From Phaeotremella fagi (taxonomy: Eukaryota; Basidiomycota; Tremellomycetes; Tremellales; Phaeotremellaceae), in contig BCHU01000005.1 of assembly GCA_001599715.1 (NCBI GenBank), positions 1-64,000 on the forward strand: DNA of 64,000 nt, read 5' to 3'. Each line of letters opens with the position of its first letter. The first letter of the stretch is position 1. Under the pieces are notes generated by a model. That model saw nothing but the letters and a program-made list of their open reading frames with translations, was not told the origin of the DNA and did not search any database. The translations under genes were made by a program, and so were the position numbers. Shown piece after piece: positions 34,488 through 45,756 of this stretch.

Positions 34488-36385
34488 ATGACAACAGATT
34501 CTGATCACCATGAAATGACTGTCCTACCTACGATGGCCCCACAAGACAACCTTTACACAGATGATAAAAAGACTTTGGACGAGGTGCATGTAACCCCAGC
34601 TGATGGGGAAGAACCGTCTGAGGAGCAAGTAAGTCTTGAGACATAGTATATCTGCTAACCATGTCTTAGTACACTGCTCTAAGAAAGATTCCAGCGGCAT
34701 TGACCTGGCCAACAATTGCTGTTTGTGTTGCGGAATTAGCTGAAAGGGCTTCGTATTATTCATGTGTCAAGATCTTCTCAAACTTCATTCGAGCCGGTTT
34801 ACCAGCTGGAGGAAATGGAGCTGGTGCTGTTGCACCTGGAGCTGCTGGTCTTAATCAAACCCCTGGTGCTCTCGGTCTTGGAGCTGTCCCAGCAACAGCG
34901 ATAACCACCATGTTCTCATTTCTGGCTTACGTGTTACCGATCTTAGGTGGTATCATGTCTGACACAAAATGGGGACGGTACAAAACCGTTTGGGTCGGGG
35001 CTTATGTTGGTATTGTCTCTCATGCGATACTTGTCGTTCCTGCTATTCCCTCAGTTATTGCTACACAACATGCCGTAGCGCCTTTCTTAATTGCAGTAAT
35101 CATTCTAGCTTTCGCTACTGGTTTCATCAAACCCGCTATAGGACCACTCATTTGCGATCAATCACCTGTATCTGCCCCTGTGCTTCGTACCGAGAAGAAC
35201 GGCGAAACAGTCATTGTTGATCCTCAAGCTACCATTCAACGATATCTCTTGATTGTAAGTGAATCGAGAGGCTCCAGCTGACGACAGTTCTATCTCTGCG
35301 TAAACACCGGAAATCTTTTCACTCTAGCTACGGTCTACGCTGAACGTTATGTTGGATTCTGGCTTTCATTTCTTCTTCCTGGGATTGTCTACCTTTTCGT
35401 CCCCGCTATTCTCTTCATTTGCAGTCGTCGTATCTACAAAGCTCCTCCTCAAGGGTCAGTTGTGGTGGAAGCCTTTTCAGTCATCAAATTGTGCTTCAAA
35501 GAAGGTGGTTGGCGAAGAAAAGGACCATCGTTTTGGGAGAGGGCAAAACCGTCATACATTGAAGCTCGTGACGGTGGTTTGGACACTTTAAAGGTCTTTT
35601 GGGATGACAAATTTGTCGATGAGATCCAGCAAGCACTTGGAGCTTGTGCCATCTTCTTTCTCACTCCGATTTTCCATTTGGCTGACGGAGGTGTTGGAAA
35701 TTCGATCAACAACATGTCAGCCGCAATGCAGCTTTCTGGTATCCCGAATGATCTTTTCACCAATTTCAACCCCATCGCCATCGTCACGTTTACTCCGATC
35801 ATTACCTATGGTTTATATCCTTTCTTCGTGAAAATTGGACATCCACTAAAACCAATGACTCGTATGGCTATTGGTACCGCTTTAGGAGGGTAAGTCATAA
35901 TAATAATGAACCTACTGACACCCAGGATTGCAATGATCATTGGAGCGCTCTTGCAGTGGAAGGTTTACGAAACCTCTGCTTGCGGCTACTACGCTACCAC
36001 TTGCAAAACGGTTTCGAGCGTGTCTGTCGCATGGCAAACACCGTTGATTGTCCTTCCAGCTATTGGAGAAATCTTCGTCAACGTTACAGCCTACGAGATA
36101 TCATATACTCATTCACCAGCTAGAATGAAGGGACTCGTCTGGGCTATCAATCTGTTCTCCAACGCGGTAGGATCAGCCATTGGTTTGGCACTGTCTGCCG
36201 TTATCACGGATCCTTACTTGATTTGGTCATACGTAGCAGTTGCCGCTGCTTCAGCTGTCTGCTGTGTTGTGTTTGTGACTTACTTTAGATACCTTGACGA
36301 ACCAGTCACTCATTTCCAAGATCGCGAAAGACAAGAGGGTAAACAGCAACCAGGCTATAAAGACGAAAGGGATGTTGAGCAGTGA
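34488..36385 (+). CDS. PTR2: Proton-coupled oligopeptide transporter (PTR2 family)
   Basis: About 590 residues of the POT/PTR family importing di- and tripeptides at the plasma membrane. CVAELAERASYYSCVKIFSNF is the family's ERFSYYG-type helix-1 motif, followed by LGGIMSDTKWGRYKTVWVG, FATGFIKPAIGPLICDQ, a central loop with FCLNTGN-type FYLCVNTGNLFTLATVYAE, and late AYEISYTHSPARMKGLVWAINLF. Cytosolic tails are acidic. Introns: 41 nt before YTALRK, 33 nt before FYLCVN, and one before IAMIIGALLQWK. Start MTTDSDHHEMTVLP at 34488. Together with the transpeptidase and 5-oxoprolinase it supports peptide/glutathione nitrogen use. Confidence 0.92.
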
Positions 36386-36750
36386 GTGTAGAGTCAAAAT
36401 GGATATGGTGAAGGAGTGTGATTGTTACGAGTAATTTTGAGTTCAGTCTTTCAACAAGGCTGACTCCGTTGTAGAACAAGCTTTGAGTGAGATATTCGCA
36501 TGCAAACGTGAATCTTGAAGATACCTGAGTGATGCATGACGTTGCTTTGGCAATGACTCGAGATTGTACATTAACACAAAGAAACGGTGTCATGGTTCCA
36601 ACTGAAGTCCCAAAAACATTTGTAGCTCAACATTATTGAGACCACCTATGTTTATCGAAGGACTTTTTGGAGAACATCGCTTGAAAAGGTTTTACTGCTG
36701 AATCAAAGTGCCGTGCATGGAAGAAACTACAACGGTCAAGCATCTCTAAT
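36386..36750. other. Convergent intergenic stretch
   Basis: 365 bases between the tails of the peptide transporter and the aminotransferase, holding both 3' UTRs. No gene or repeat is seen. Confidence 0.4.
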
Positions 36751-38342
36751 CTAAATCGTCTCAGAAACATTGTCAATGGCAGTTTGCAAAACCCCAACAA
36801 TTGTGTCCAGTTCGGATTCTGTGATGTTGAAAGGTGGTGCTATCAAAATATGATTACCAACTACTCCATCGCACTAACATAATTTCAATAACTGATCACA
36901 TTAACAACTCACTGTTCCAGAACCAGGATACAATATTATACCATGTTTAATACAGTCCACGTTGATCTTGTTTGAAATCTGTAATTCGGGTGGAAAAGGT
37001 TTCTTCGTAACCTTGTTTTTGACAAGCTCCACAGAGTAGAACAAACCTTGACCACGAATGTCACCCACACATGGATGATCTCCCAAGTGGTCGATGAGAG
37101 CTTTTTGCAGGTATTCTCCACGAATTCTGCAAAGCTCCACACTAACATTCGTCAGCTTAGACAACATTACACACTCTTACAGGTTTTCCTTCTGAACAAT
37201 GGTTTGTACCTCTAAACCTGCTCGACACCCCAGTGCTGAACTTTGGTACGTATGACCACTGACGAATGCCCCAGTCCCCTGTTCTAAAACATCAAATACC
37301 TTCTTCGACAACAGTAGAGCTGACAAGGGGACATATCCACCACTGAGAGCTTTTCCGCATGCCTGTATATCCGGCCGAACACCGTGATGCATCCAAGCAT
37401 GAAGTTTTCCTGTTCTTCCAAGACCGCACATGACTTCATCCAGAATGAGTAGAACTCCATATTTGTCGCAAACTGCTCTCATAGCTTGGAAGTAACCTGG
37501 AACGGCTGGTGTACAACCCGTCGTGGCGCCAACAAAAGTTTCGGCTGCAAATGCAGCTACCTTGTCTGTACCTAATGAGATGATTTTGTCTTCAAGCTCG
37601 GAAGCAAGGCGAGATACGTAGTCACTTGTTATTTCACCAGCACGCTGATAGCGATAAGCATAGCAAGGGGACACATGGTGAAAAGTGTCGGGAATCAAAT
37701 TCAAGAAGTTAGATTTGCGAAATTTGGATCCTCCCAGGCCAAGAACTATGCGCAGTCAGTCAAGCGTGTTCTGTGAGGATATTTACCTCCCAAAGTGTTG
37801 CCGTGATAACTTTGTTCGCGCCCAATGAAATGTATACGCTGAGCCTCACCCCTTTCGACGTGGTATTGACGAGCGAGCTAATGGATGAGTCAGAGAGTGG
37901 CGTGAAAGGACACCAACCTTGATCGCAGATTCCATGGCCTCTGACCCAGAAGAATAAAATATCGCTCTTTCCATACCTGAACTCTCGATGAGGAATTTTG
38001 CAAGGTCTTCTGCTGCCTGACAAGGTCAGGTTGAACTAGCACGCATTGACCCACCGAAGTCGACCAATTGCCACTGTGAGCAAAGGCAACACTCTCGAGC
38101 TGTTCTACAAGAGCTCTGTTTACATCGGATCGACCATGTCCAATATTAGTCACGGCTGCACCTCCACAGGCATCAAGAATCTTAGACCCATCTTTCAAGT
38201 ACAAATAAGATCCTGATGACCTTGAGCTCACTTGTCAGCACGAACTTTGGCAATCACAATGCACCCACCTGATGACTTGTAAAGGTTCGTTTTTGAGTGA
38301 ACGAGGGAGAACAGCACTCTGATTTTGAGAGACGAGAACCAT
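36751..38342 (-). CDS. Class III (omega-type) PLP-dependent aminotransferase
   Basis: About 450 residues. MVLVSQNQSAVLPRSLKNEP, then YLYLKDGSKILDACGGAAVTNIGHG, AIFYSSGSEAMESAIKLARQ (the PLP phosphate-binding SGSEA), VPGYFQAMRAVCDKYGVLLILDEV (Asp of the ILDEV motif), PDIQACGKALSGGYVPLSALL (Schiff-base Lys) and FVSGHTYQSSALGCRAGLEV are all class III signatures. The C-terminus is HILIAPPFNITESELDTI...VSETI. Introns are short. Relatives transaminate omega-amino acids, diamino acids or taurine with pyruvate or 2-oxoglutarate; the donor is not predictable. It diverges from gamma-glutamyltranspeptidase with a 244-base gap, suggesting joint control. Confidence 0.9.
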
Positions 38343-38586
38343 TTTGAAAAATTAATGTAATGCAATTGGCTAGACCAATGCATGCACAACGTTTTATGCT
38401 CTATCCAGAATCCTACAGTCGGCGATCTGTCGGAAACGAAACGATAAGGTCATGTAAACAAAAGATTCAGGGACTGGGACGACGATTCGGCGCTCACTTT
38501 CGAGATACGGTACCACATATGACGAAGAACTTCAAAGATGACAAACCTCAAACTCGACGAATTACCTAATCGTATACTCACTCGCA

Positions 38587-40549
38587 ATGATGTCAGGAGG
38601 AGCTGTTGTATCCGAACACCAGATCGCAAGCGATATTGGGATATCCATCCTCGCTGCGGGAGGTAATGCTGTGGACGCGATGATTGCTACTGTGCTCGCT
38701 GTCAACACACTGTGTCCATATGATTCAGACATTGGTGGGGGAGGTTCCGCAATGATACGTACAGAAAATGGTGAACATTACTCCATAGACTTTCTGGACG
38801 CTGCTCCCGTGAGTTGTTAATCGCCAATTGAGAAACTACATCTGACCTTGTTCCAGAAAAACATTACAGAAGACTTGTTGAGGACAAGACCAACAGACGT
38901 TGGTCCATTGGCTTTTGGCGTACCTGGAGAAATGAAAGGGTTGATAGCGATTCATTCCCGATTCGGAAGACTCCCCTGGAGTGATCTCTTCACCCCCAGT
39001 ATATGTTTGGCAAGCGAAGGTATGCCAATGTTCCAAGATCTGTACGATGTAAGTGGGACAGACAAAGTTTCCGCTGATCTGTATTCCAGTATCTCACCAA
39101 TCAGCTTGTGCTAGATTCCGACGGGTCGATTGAAGGTTCTTGGATCTCAGATGAGCCACTTTTCATCGAAACGTTCACTCGAGATGGAAGTCTGATTCCA
39201 GTTGGGTCAACATGGAAACGAACAAGATACGCACAGACTCTGAAAGTTCTGGCTCAACATCCTGACAGCTTGTACGATGGAGAAATAGCAGATACTATTG
39301 TTGATAGTATCCAAGAAAGAGGGGGGGTTTTATCCCATGAGGATCTTAAAGGTGGGTTAGAATTGGATCATCCTCTCATCTTCAGACTATCAAGCTCGAT
39401 GGGTTGAACCCCTGTCCACAAGTTATCGAGGTCATAAAGTTTGGACCACTCCAGCTCCCACCTCGGGAGCTGCCTTGCTCGCTACAATCTCGACCTTGGA
39501 TCAATTCGAGCGCGACACGGATAAGGTGCTAGAACTTCATCGGCTTACCGAGTCTCTTCGCGTGAGTTGATTACGTTTGAGAAAACATACGAGGTTGACA
39601 TTTGTGTCACAGTTTGCTTTCGGTGCTAGGACTTTATTAGGAGATCCAGCATTCGATCATGGACCCACACATGCGCTTCAACAGTCACTCTGTAGCCAAG
39701 AGAACGCCAAATCTAGACGAGTAGCGATCTCTGACGATCGTACACATCCACCAGAGTATTACAATCCTCAACGGTAAGCAGCTTCACTTACCGTATTCTG
39801 ACTTTTATAAGTGTCGCCATTCAAAACGACCACGGTACCTCAAGTTTAACGGCTGCAGATTCAGATGGTCTCGTTATTTCATTAACGTCAACAGTGGGAC
39901 GAAAGTTTGGATGTCATATAATGACGTCTTCAGGTATCGTTCTCAACAGCGCAGTCGACGGGTTCTCAGTGGTGGGTAGACCAAACAGACGACCAACAGA
40001 CTCTGGCTTCATTGAAAGTCCTCCAAATTTCAGTCAGTGGAAGTTTTAGCTCATTCAATTTCTTGCTCATGAACACACATAGTTGCTCCAGGAAAACGAC
40101 CTTTACATTCACAATGTCCGTACTTGGTTGAGAGTTCAACAGGGGAACCTGTTCTGGCGGGTGGGTCAGCTGGAGGGACTGTAATTATCTCAGTCAACGC
40201 TCAAGTAATCAGGAATGTCATTGACTATAAGATGTCGGTTGGTGAGTAAGAATTGAAAAGAATTGCTCCAAGCTGATCTAACACAGTTGATTCCTTGCGA
40301 GCTCCTCGTGTGCATAATCAACTGTTACCCAATGTATCTGTCTTGGAACATTCCTCGACCACTGGACAAGTTTCAGTCGATGGGTTTAGAGAAGAAGGTC
40401 GAGGATTGCAGTCCAAAGGACATGTTGTAACATGGATTGACAAGAACCGTAGTGCGGCCTGTGCGATCAAAATTTCCAAAGAAGGTTGGGAGTTCGGAGC
40501 TGAACCACGAAAGTTCAACTCGGGAGGAGCAGTCTTTAGCACTGTATGA
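38587..40549 (+). CDS. Gamma-glutamyltranspeptidase family protein
   Basis: About 550 residues. GGAVVSEHQIASDIGISILA, AGGNAVDAMIATVLAVN, DIGGGGSAMIR, SIDFLDAAP, GPLAFGVPGEMKGL, TSGAALLATISTLDQF, the mature-subunit start around NDHGTSSLTAAD (catalytic Thr of the Ntn hydrolase), IVLNSAVDGFS and GGSAGG are diagnostic. The enzyme self-cleaves at that Thr and hydrolyses or transfers gamma-glutamyl groups, as from glutathione. The start is uncertain: ATG 38587 gives the first conserved block, and no signal peptide is visible; a 5' exon around 38360-38560 cannot be excluded. Many short introns. It is divergent from the aminotransferase and convergent with a Zn2Cys6 gene 45 bases away. Confidence 0.87.
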
Positions 40550-40594
40550 TACACTCTGCATGCATGAATGACGAGGACCATCGCCCAAGTTCGA

Positions 40595-42845
40595 TTACAT
40601 TAACCCTACCTCATTCAAAAACTAAATCAGTCAGTAATGTCGCGAATGAAATGCAATAGACAGACGTACCGCATTAAAATCAAATTCTTCCCCATCAGCT
40701 ACCCCATTCATCGAGTTTAATGAATCATCAAGAAAGACGGTATCAAATTGAGTTTGATTTCTTTTCAAAGTTTTTCTAGCACTCAGAAGATCAAGATCTT
40801 CGGCACCGTCTTCGTTCTGAACAGAGTTTCCAGTGCTCATTGCTTGTATTCCAAGATCACGAAGTCGTTCCAATTGCGCCTTGAGGTCAGCATTTTGAAG
40901 GTTCTAGACGACTCACTACTTCATGCCTCTGCATCTGACGAAACAAGTCGATACCGTAATTCAACTCCGAAAAAGCGACTTTTACAAGCGCAGATGTAGG
41001 TGCGCGAATGACGTACGAAGCTAGACAAGCACAAGCTGAGAAAAGTTGGAAGAAGAAATGCCATCGACGTAAAATGGACAATTCCAATAGAGAGATCATT
41101 TTACGTGTGAGATCGACCAATGCTCGACAGGCGTCCAGACAACAAAGAAAAGATCGAGACAAGGGACTCAACATTGGTTCAGATGGATATTGTTTGAGAG
41201 CTTGAACAAACCAATTTCGATGTAGAACGATTCGAGCTTCCGACAAATACATTAATGTCATTGTTCGTCGAAAAGCCGCTCTTTTCAATGTCGGATCCGC
41301 CAACTCCAGTAAAGTGAGACTTGGCGCTTGGGACAGGTTGACAGGAAGAGATCTTTCGTATTCAATCAACTGATCGTCGATCTCACATGTTTCGGAATAC
41401 TTCGAGGGACTAATCCTGATTTGCCGCATATTGATTAGAGACCAAATTTGAGCGAGTCGATAAGCATGTCGATGATACTGAGTTTCGTCATTGTCATCTG
41501 GGAAAGCGCAATCTATCGATTCGTGATTGACGCATTGACTTCGTCCCAACCACACACTCTGAATAACGTCATAATGGTGTGTTTCCCAAAATACGATCCT
41601 CCGCTCCAGTGCAATGTTTTCCTCCAATCCCCAAAGACTAGGATCCCTGTGTAGACCTAATGCTTGAGCTACGCCCATGGCAAAACGTAGAATTGGCCAG
41701 CTAGTCTCCCCAAGAGCAGTGTTGTTGTGTCCATTCATCACGAAAACGTGGTACAGGTAAGCGAATTGGACTAATTTGATGGAATAAGTCGAGTCCAACG
41801 TCAAACAAAGTCTTCCAGCGTTAGCAAAGTTTATCGCCATCTCGTCATCAGGTAATCGCATAGGATCTAAACGAATTCCTAGGGCCAAGACGATGAAAAG
41901 GAGTGCAGCCTGCTGTGGAGCTGGAGATGTCATTGTTGAGTATATTGGGTGGAGAACGTTTGCTCGCCATGAATGGTGAGGGATGATATTGGTCGTCCAT
42001 CCGAACGTCTATAAAGGTAGTCAGAGAGACAATCAAAAATAAGAGACAATCAAAAATAAACCTACCTCGAAATACACCTCCCCAATCGTCGCACTGACCT
42101 CAAGATCAGCGGGGAGATATTGAGCCAAGATTTCTGGAACACTGGTTGACGCGTTATGCATACTAACAACGGTGAGAGGGGAAAAAGCATCTGGAATCCC
42201 ACTGGAAGGTCCTACCACGGATGAACGGTTGGTATTTGAACGTTGCTATAGACTTCATCAGCCAACTGATGAGCATACAAACTCACCGCAAGATATTCAG
42301 AACTTGCAGCTCCGAAATAACGAGTGCAGCCGGGGTCATCTTCGACGATAAGATGCGAATAAGCTGACAAGTTATCCATAGCTTCTGTATCGTTCGTTGG
42401 AATTTCCTGATGAGGAGGCAAGATGGTACGAGGTGGTGTTCTACGGACTTCTCTGTGGTCAAAGTTGTTGTTTTGAGGTATCGAAGTTTGAGGTATCGAA
42501 GTAGCATTTCGAAGCTCTTCCTCGAGGTGAGCTATTCGAGCATGCAATTCCTGTGAAGTTCAGCTACAGAGATAGCAGGGATCACATACTTCTGTACCTG
42601 CTAAGACCCTTTGACCTTTCACACCATGTACCAGTTCTCCATCGGGACAAATACTAAGGTGTAAGCTAGTCATCAATCTCGGTCTTACCTAGCAAGTCCT
42701 CTTTTCGTGCAACGAGCGCAGGGGAAGTTTAGATCGCAACGAAGCTTCAGCCTCTTACATTCTCGACCTGTCCGATTAGGTCAATACTTGAGGTAGACTT
42801 ACACGGGGCGATCTTTCCACTTCTGAATCCTTCTGCTTGCGGCAT
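40595..42845 (-). CDS. Zn2Cys6 transcription factor with fungal-specific domain
   Basis: The zinc cluster is joined across introns: KIAPC, RECKRLKLRCDLNFPCARC and TKRGLA then SICPDGE, six Cys in the standard spacing. A short coiled segment (ELHARIAHLEEELRNA) follows, the dimerisation element common after the cluster. A long exon (40,887-41,933) holds the fungal_trans domain: LCLTLDSTYSIKLVQFAYLY, ETSWPILRFAMGVAQALGLH, RDPSLWGLEENIALERRIVF. The start is MPQAEGFRSGK at 42845. The C-terminal exon FDFNA is followed by a probable last intron and FLNEVGLM. It lies next to the transpeptidase and may regulate it. Confidence 0.87.
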
Positions 42846-43031
42846 ACTTAGTTGTTAATATTGCGTTGTTGTTTGACGAGTTTCCGAGGGATAGGCAAAG
42901 ATAACGATGAAAAAGCCTTACGTAATCATCAAATCTTTGCGGGAAGTTCATGTCAGAAGAGCGAGGTTATACGATGGAGGAGTCAGGCATTAGGTATATA
43001 TTTCATCGTAGAGGGTACAAGTATAGTAATT

Positions 43032-43734
43032 TCAAACAGATTCAGGTATCTTGGCATCGAACCCGTTCAACAAAACCGCGACATAGCTATAAAATCCAAT
43101 GTAATGGATGAGCGAAGTAGTCTGGGCTTTTCCAAAGATCTATACGATCAGTACCAGATCAAGTCAAAACCCTCACCTCCACTGATTTCAGCCATGATGA
43201 CTCTTCAAGGGGGCCACGGCATGTCAAAGCCATCGCTAGTTCAAATACTGTTCTCTGTCGCTCGTTAAACTCATCTGGACAGGTTCCTCGGGCGATCGTT
43301 TCTAAGATTGAAGGTGACAATCCTGACACAGGTTCATGTGCACTAGAAATAACAAGATCAATCTTGCTTAAGAGTATTCAAATGATATCTTTAACACCTA
43401 CTATTTCTCATACGCCGCACCAGTTTTCGACGCTACTACCAAAATGGCTATTTCTCTAGACTGAGCGTCGAGATCACTGATACCAGCTACACTTCTACTG
43501 AAAGTCATATACGCATCTGCTACATCGGGAGTGTGGAGTAGAACTCCAAATGGTCCTAATAAACGATGTTCATTGTCTTCATATTGAAACCTTTTCAGTT
43601 TGTTAGTAAATTGGCGCAGCTTGACCTCACTTGTCTCTGTATTTTGCCTTTGAATATGCTAGGATCGAATCATGAGTCTTCTGTCCTGTTGTGTCTAGAT
43701 CTGAACGACGTTGTAGACCTAGTCGATTGGACAT
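43032..43734 (-). CDS. Carboxymuconolactone decarboxylase (AhpD-like) family protein
   Basis: About 190 residues over four exons. MSNRLGLQRRSDLDTTGQKT opens at 43734. The second exon reads FQYEDNEHRLLGPFGVLLHT, PDVADAYMTFSRSVAG and REIAILVVASKTGAAYE. Then comes AHEPVSGLSPSILETIARG, and finally IFGKAQTTSLIHYIGFYSYVAVLLNGF with the stop at 43032. This is the CMD/AhpD alpha-helical fold. The usual Cys pair of AhpD is absent: the YEK.AHEP segment holds the conserved His instead, as in decarboxylase-type fungal members. It is probably an accessory catabolic enzyme; no reaction can be assigned. Confidence 0.78.
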
Positions 43735-44088
43735 TGTGGTTTACATCAAGAAGAGAAGACGATTCGAGGTAAGCGATTGGAATTAACTATGTAGTCGCAG
43801 GCCGATTCGTCGCGGCTTTACGTTATAAGTATTCATTGTTTATCAGGGTCATTCCGAAATCCAATCGTACAATTGTTTACTCTTTCTTGTGCAGACTTAT
43901 AACACCGTGAAATTGATGATCGCAATGCTTTCAACAAGACAATCTCACCTAAAGGACCTTGATAAGCGTTGTGAGGATGAATGACGCGTCATTCAGTCGT
44001 CGTCAAGGTAGTCGTCAAAGACCTGACAACATCGATCAATCAATTTTCATTCTTACCTTCTATTATCCTTTCTACTTAAATATCCAAA
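43735..44088. other. Divergent intergenic stretch
   Basis: 354 bases between the CMD-like gene and the orphan gene at 44089, presumably both promoters. ATGACGCGTCATT near 43980 (43980-43992) is a near-perfect palindrome around ACGCGT, an MCB-like element. No gene is seen. Confidence 0.4.
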
Positions 44089-45184
44089 ATGACAGACAAA
44101 GGAAAGAAAAGAAGTATGAGTATATCTGATCAAGACATGTACGTATCCCAGAACATACTCTATTTTAAACGTTGACCAATGTCAGTATCACTAACGAAAA
44201 ACTCAGACATCTCTTACACTTCGAAAAGGATGCCCTTTCATTGTACAGATCAAAAATCTACGAAGCTGCTACGTGTAACGATGAGTTGGCTATCGCCTAT
44301 TATCAAAAACAGATCGATCACATCATCGCACAGGGAGACGATAGGAGAGTTGAATCTATGATCACTAGCAAGTACGTTTTTTTTTACTCCATCAAAAGAT
44401 GAATATTGACATTTAGTGATCACAGTGTCGACTCAGGTCAATCCCCTCCAGAATCATCTTCGTCTCGACCTCTCCAACACACAACAGAAACATCTGGACA
44501 GATAGATCGAATATCTAACCTTGATGACAATGTCCCATCAGAAGAACAATCAGTTGGAGATATGGAGATGGAAGAAGCAGTGGAAGAGGTTGAGAAGCTA
44601 CCGACAACGGTCCAGGAATGGGAAGAACCAAATTGGCCCCAGCCTCGAACTAGGGAGCAGAGCAGAGCCATTGTTCTGAGCTACGTGTGAGTGCATGGTG
44701 CTAGTGGTGAGACGTAGACGCTAAACCGACATCCATTATAGTCCTGAACACCTGCATGATTTTGTTATTATGCGGGGTTTCATTCTGGAATGGGTCAAGG
44801 AGAACATCCCTCTGAAGTTCCCCTACATGGCCTTGGCACACTCATGGACTGCCATCCATACCGCCAACATGACTCCAGAGAACGTTCGCCGGGTGGGTGC
44901 CAAGATGATGTGGCATCGAATAGAGATGACTAGGATGTATGGTTACGTGGGGCCGGGGACGTTCAGGAAGGTTTGGAAGAAATTCTTGATTCTTTGTGGG
45001 CCAGTCATCAAAGATTGGGGTGTTCCAATGGGTTGCATTACTCTCGTAAGCTTTAAGATTTTGTCTCGTACTGACCAAATAGCCCCTCCGTTCGGACGAT
45101 TACATGACGGACGACGAGGAAACTCTGTGTAGGAGAGAGTGGATCCTGATGACTCAGGGTATCTATCCTAATGAAGATCAATGA
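44089..45184 (+). CDS. Uncharacterised protein, orphan
   Basis: About 290 residues over five exons: MTDKGKKRSMSISDQD, then ITNEKLRHLLHFEKDALSLY, an acidic low-complexity middle (EEQSVGDMEMEEAVEEVEKL), a conserved-looking core (PEHLHDFVIMRGFILEWVKE, TPENVRRVGAKMMWHRIEMT, YGYVGPGTFRKVWKKFLILC) and the tail DDYMTDDEETLCRREW...YPNEDQ. The intron phases work at each join (e.g. a 45-nt intron restores MITSN-DHSVD). I recognise no domain. The helical core with WVKE, KMMW and RMYGYVG may bind nucleic acid or protein, but this is a guess. Confidence 0.65.
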
Positions 45185-45756
45185 CAGTAGCCTGTAAGTC
45201 ATCTGGTCAGAGCTTGTGACGCTGAATCTGTGTAGGATTTTGCTCTCAACTTGACCTTTAATAATGCGACCAGAAGCTCCCACAGATGATAGGATGGAAA
45301 GAGGTCAGGAATTGCGTGATCGAGTAACTCAATCTTTGTGAAATAGGGTTACCGTCAAGTCTCTCTTCGCTGATCATGGTGGTGGTAGAGAAGCTGAATT
45401 TCAGAACAGGAATTGCTTGAATAGATAGATCAATGAGACTGTAGATGATTGCGAGGTTTAGATGTATGCAGTCCTTGTATCGCTTTTGCTGTGCAAAATA
45501 TGGGCAATCTTTCAAGTTATGTTGCTGTGAAGTTCAATATGTCACCTGAAACGGAAACGGGAAAAAGTCTGTAAATGAGCCCCTTTTACCCCTATTTCCC
45601 AAAGAAATATACTTATTATTCAAGTTAAATCCCACAGCTGTGTATATCATCTCCTCTGATCACAGTTTCGTTAGTTGTCTCTCCATCCATCTTTCTCAGA
45701 AGATTGCAACTTTATACAACTTGATACACCTTACAAACCTTCGATCAGAAATCAGG
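45185..45756. other. Intergenic, promoter of the WD40 gene
   Basis: About 570 bases. Minus-strand frames here (e.g. 45,258-45,515) have no family features and look like chance. The 3' part is a pyrimidine-rich leader into ATG 45757. Confidence 0.35.

Noticed and set aside
44172..44361. Alternative frame MSVSLTKNSDISYTS in the orphan gene
   Set aside because: The frame ITNEKLRHLLHF joins in phase to both neighbouring exons; the alternative does not.
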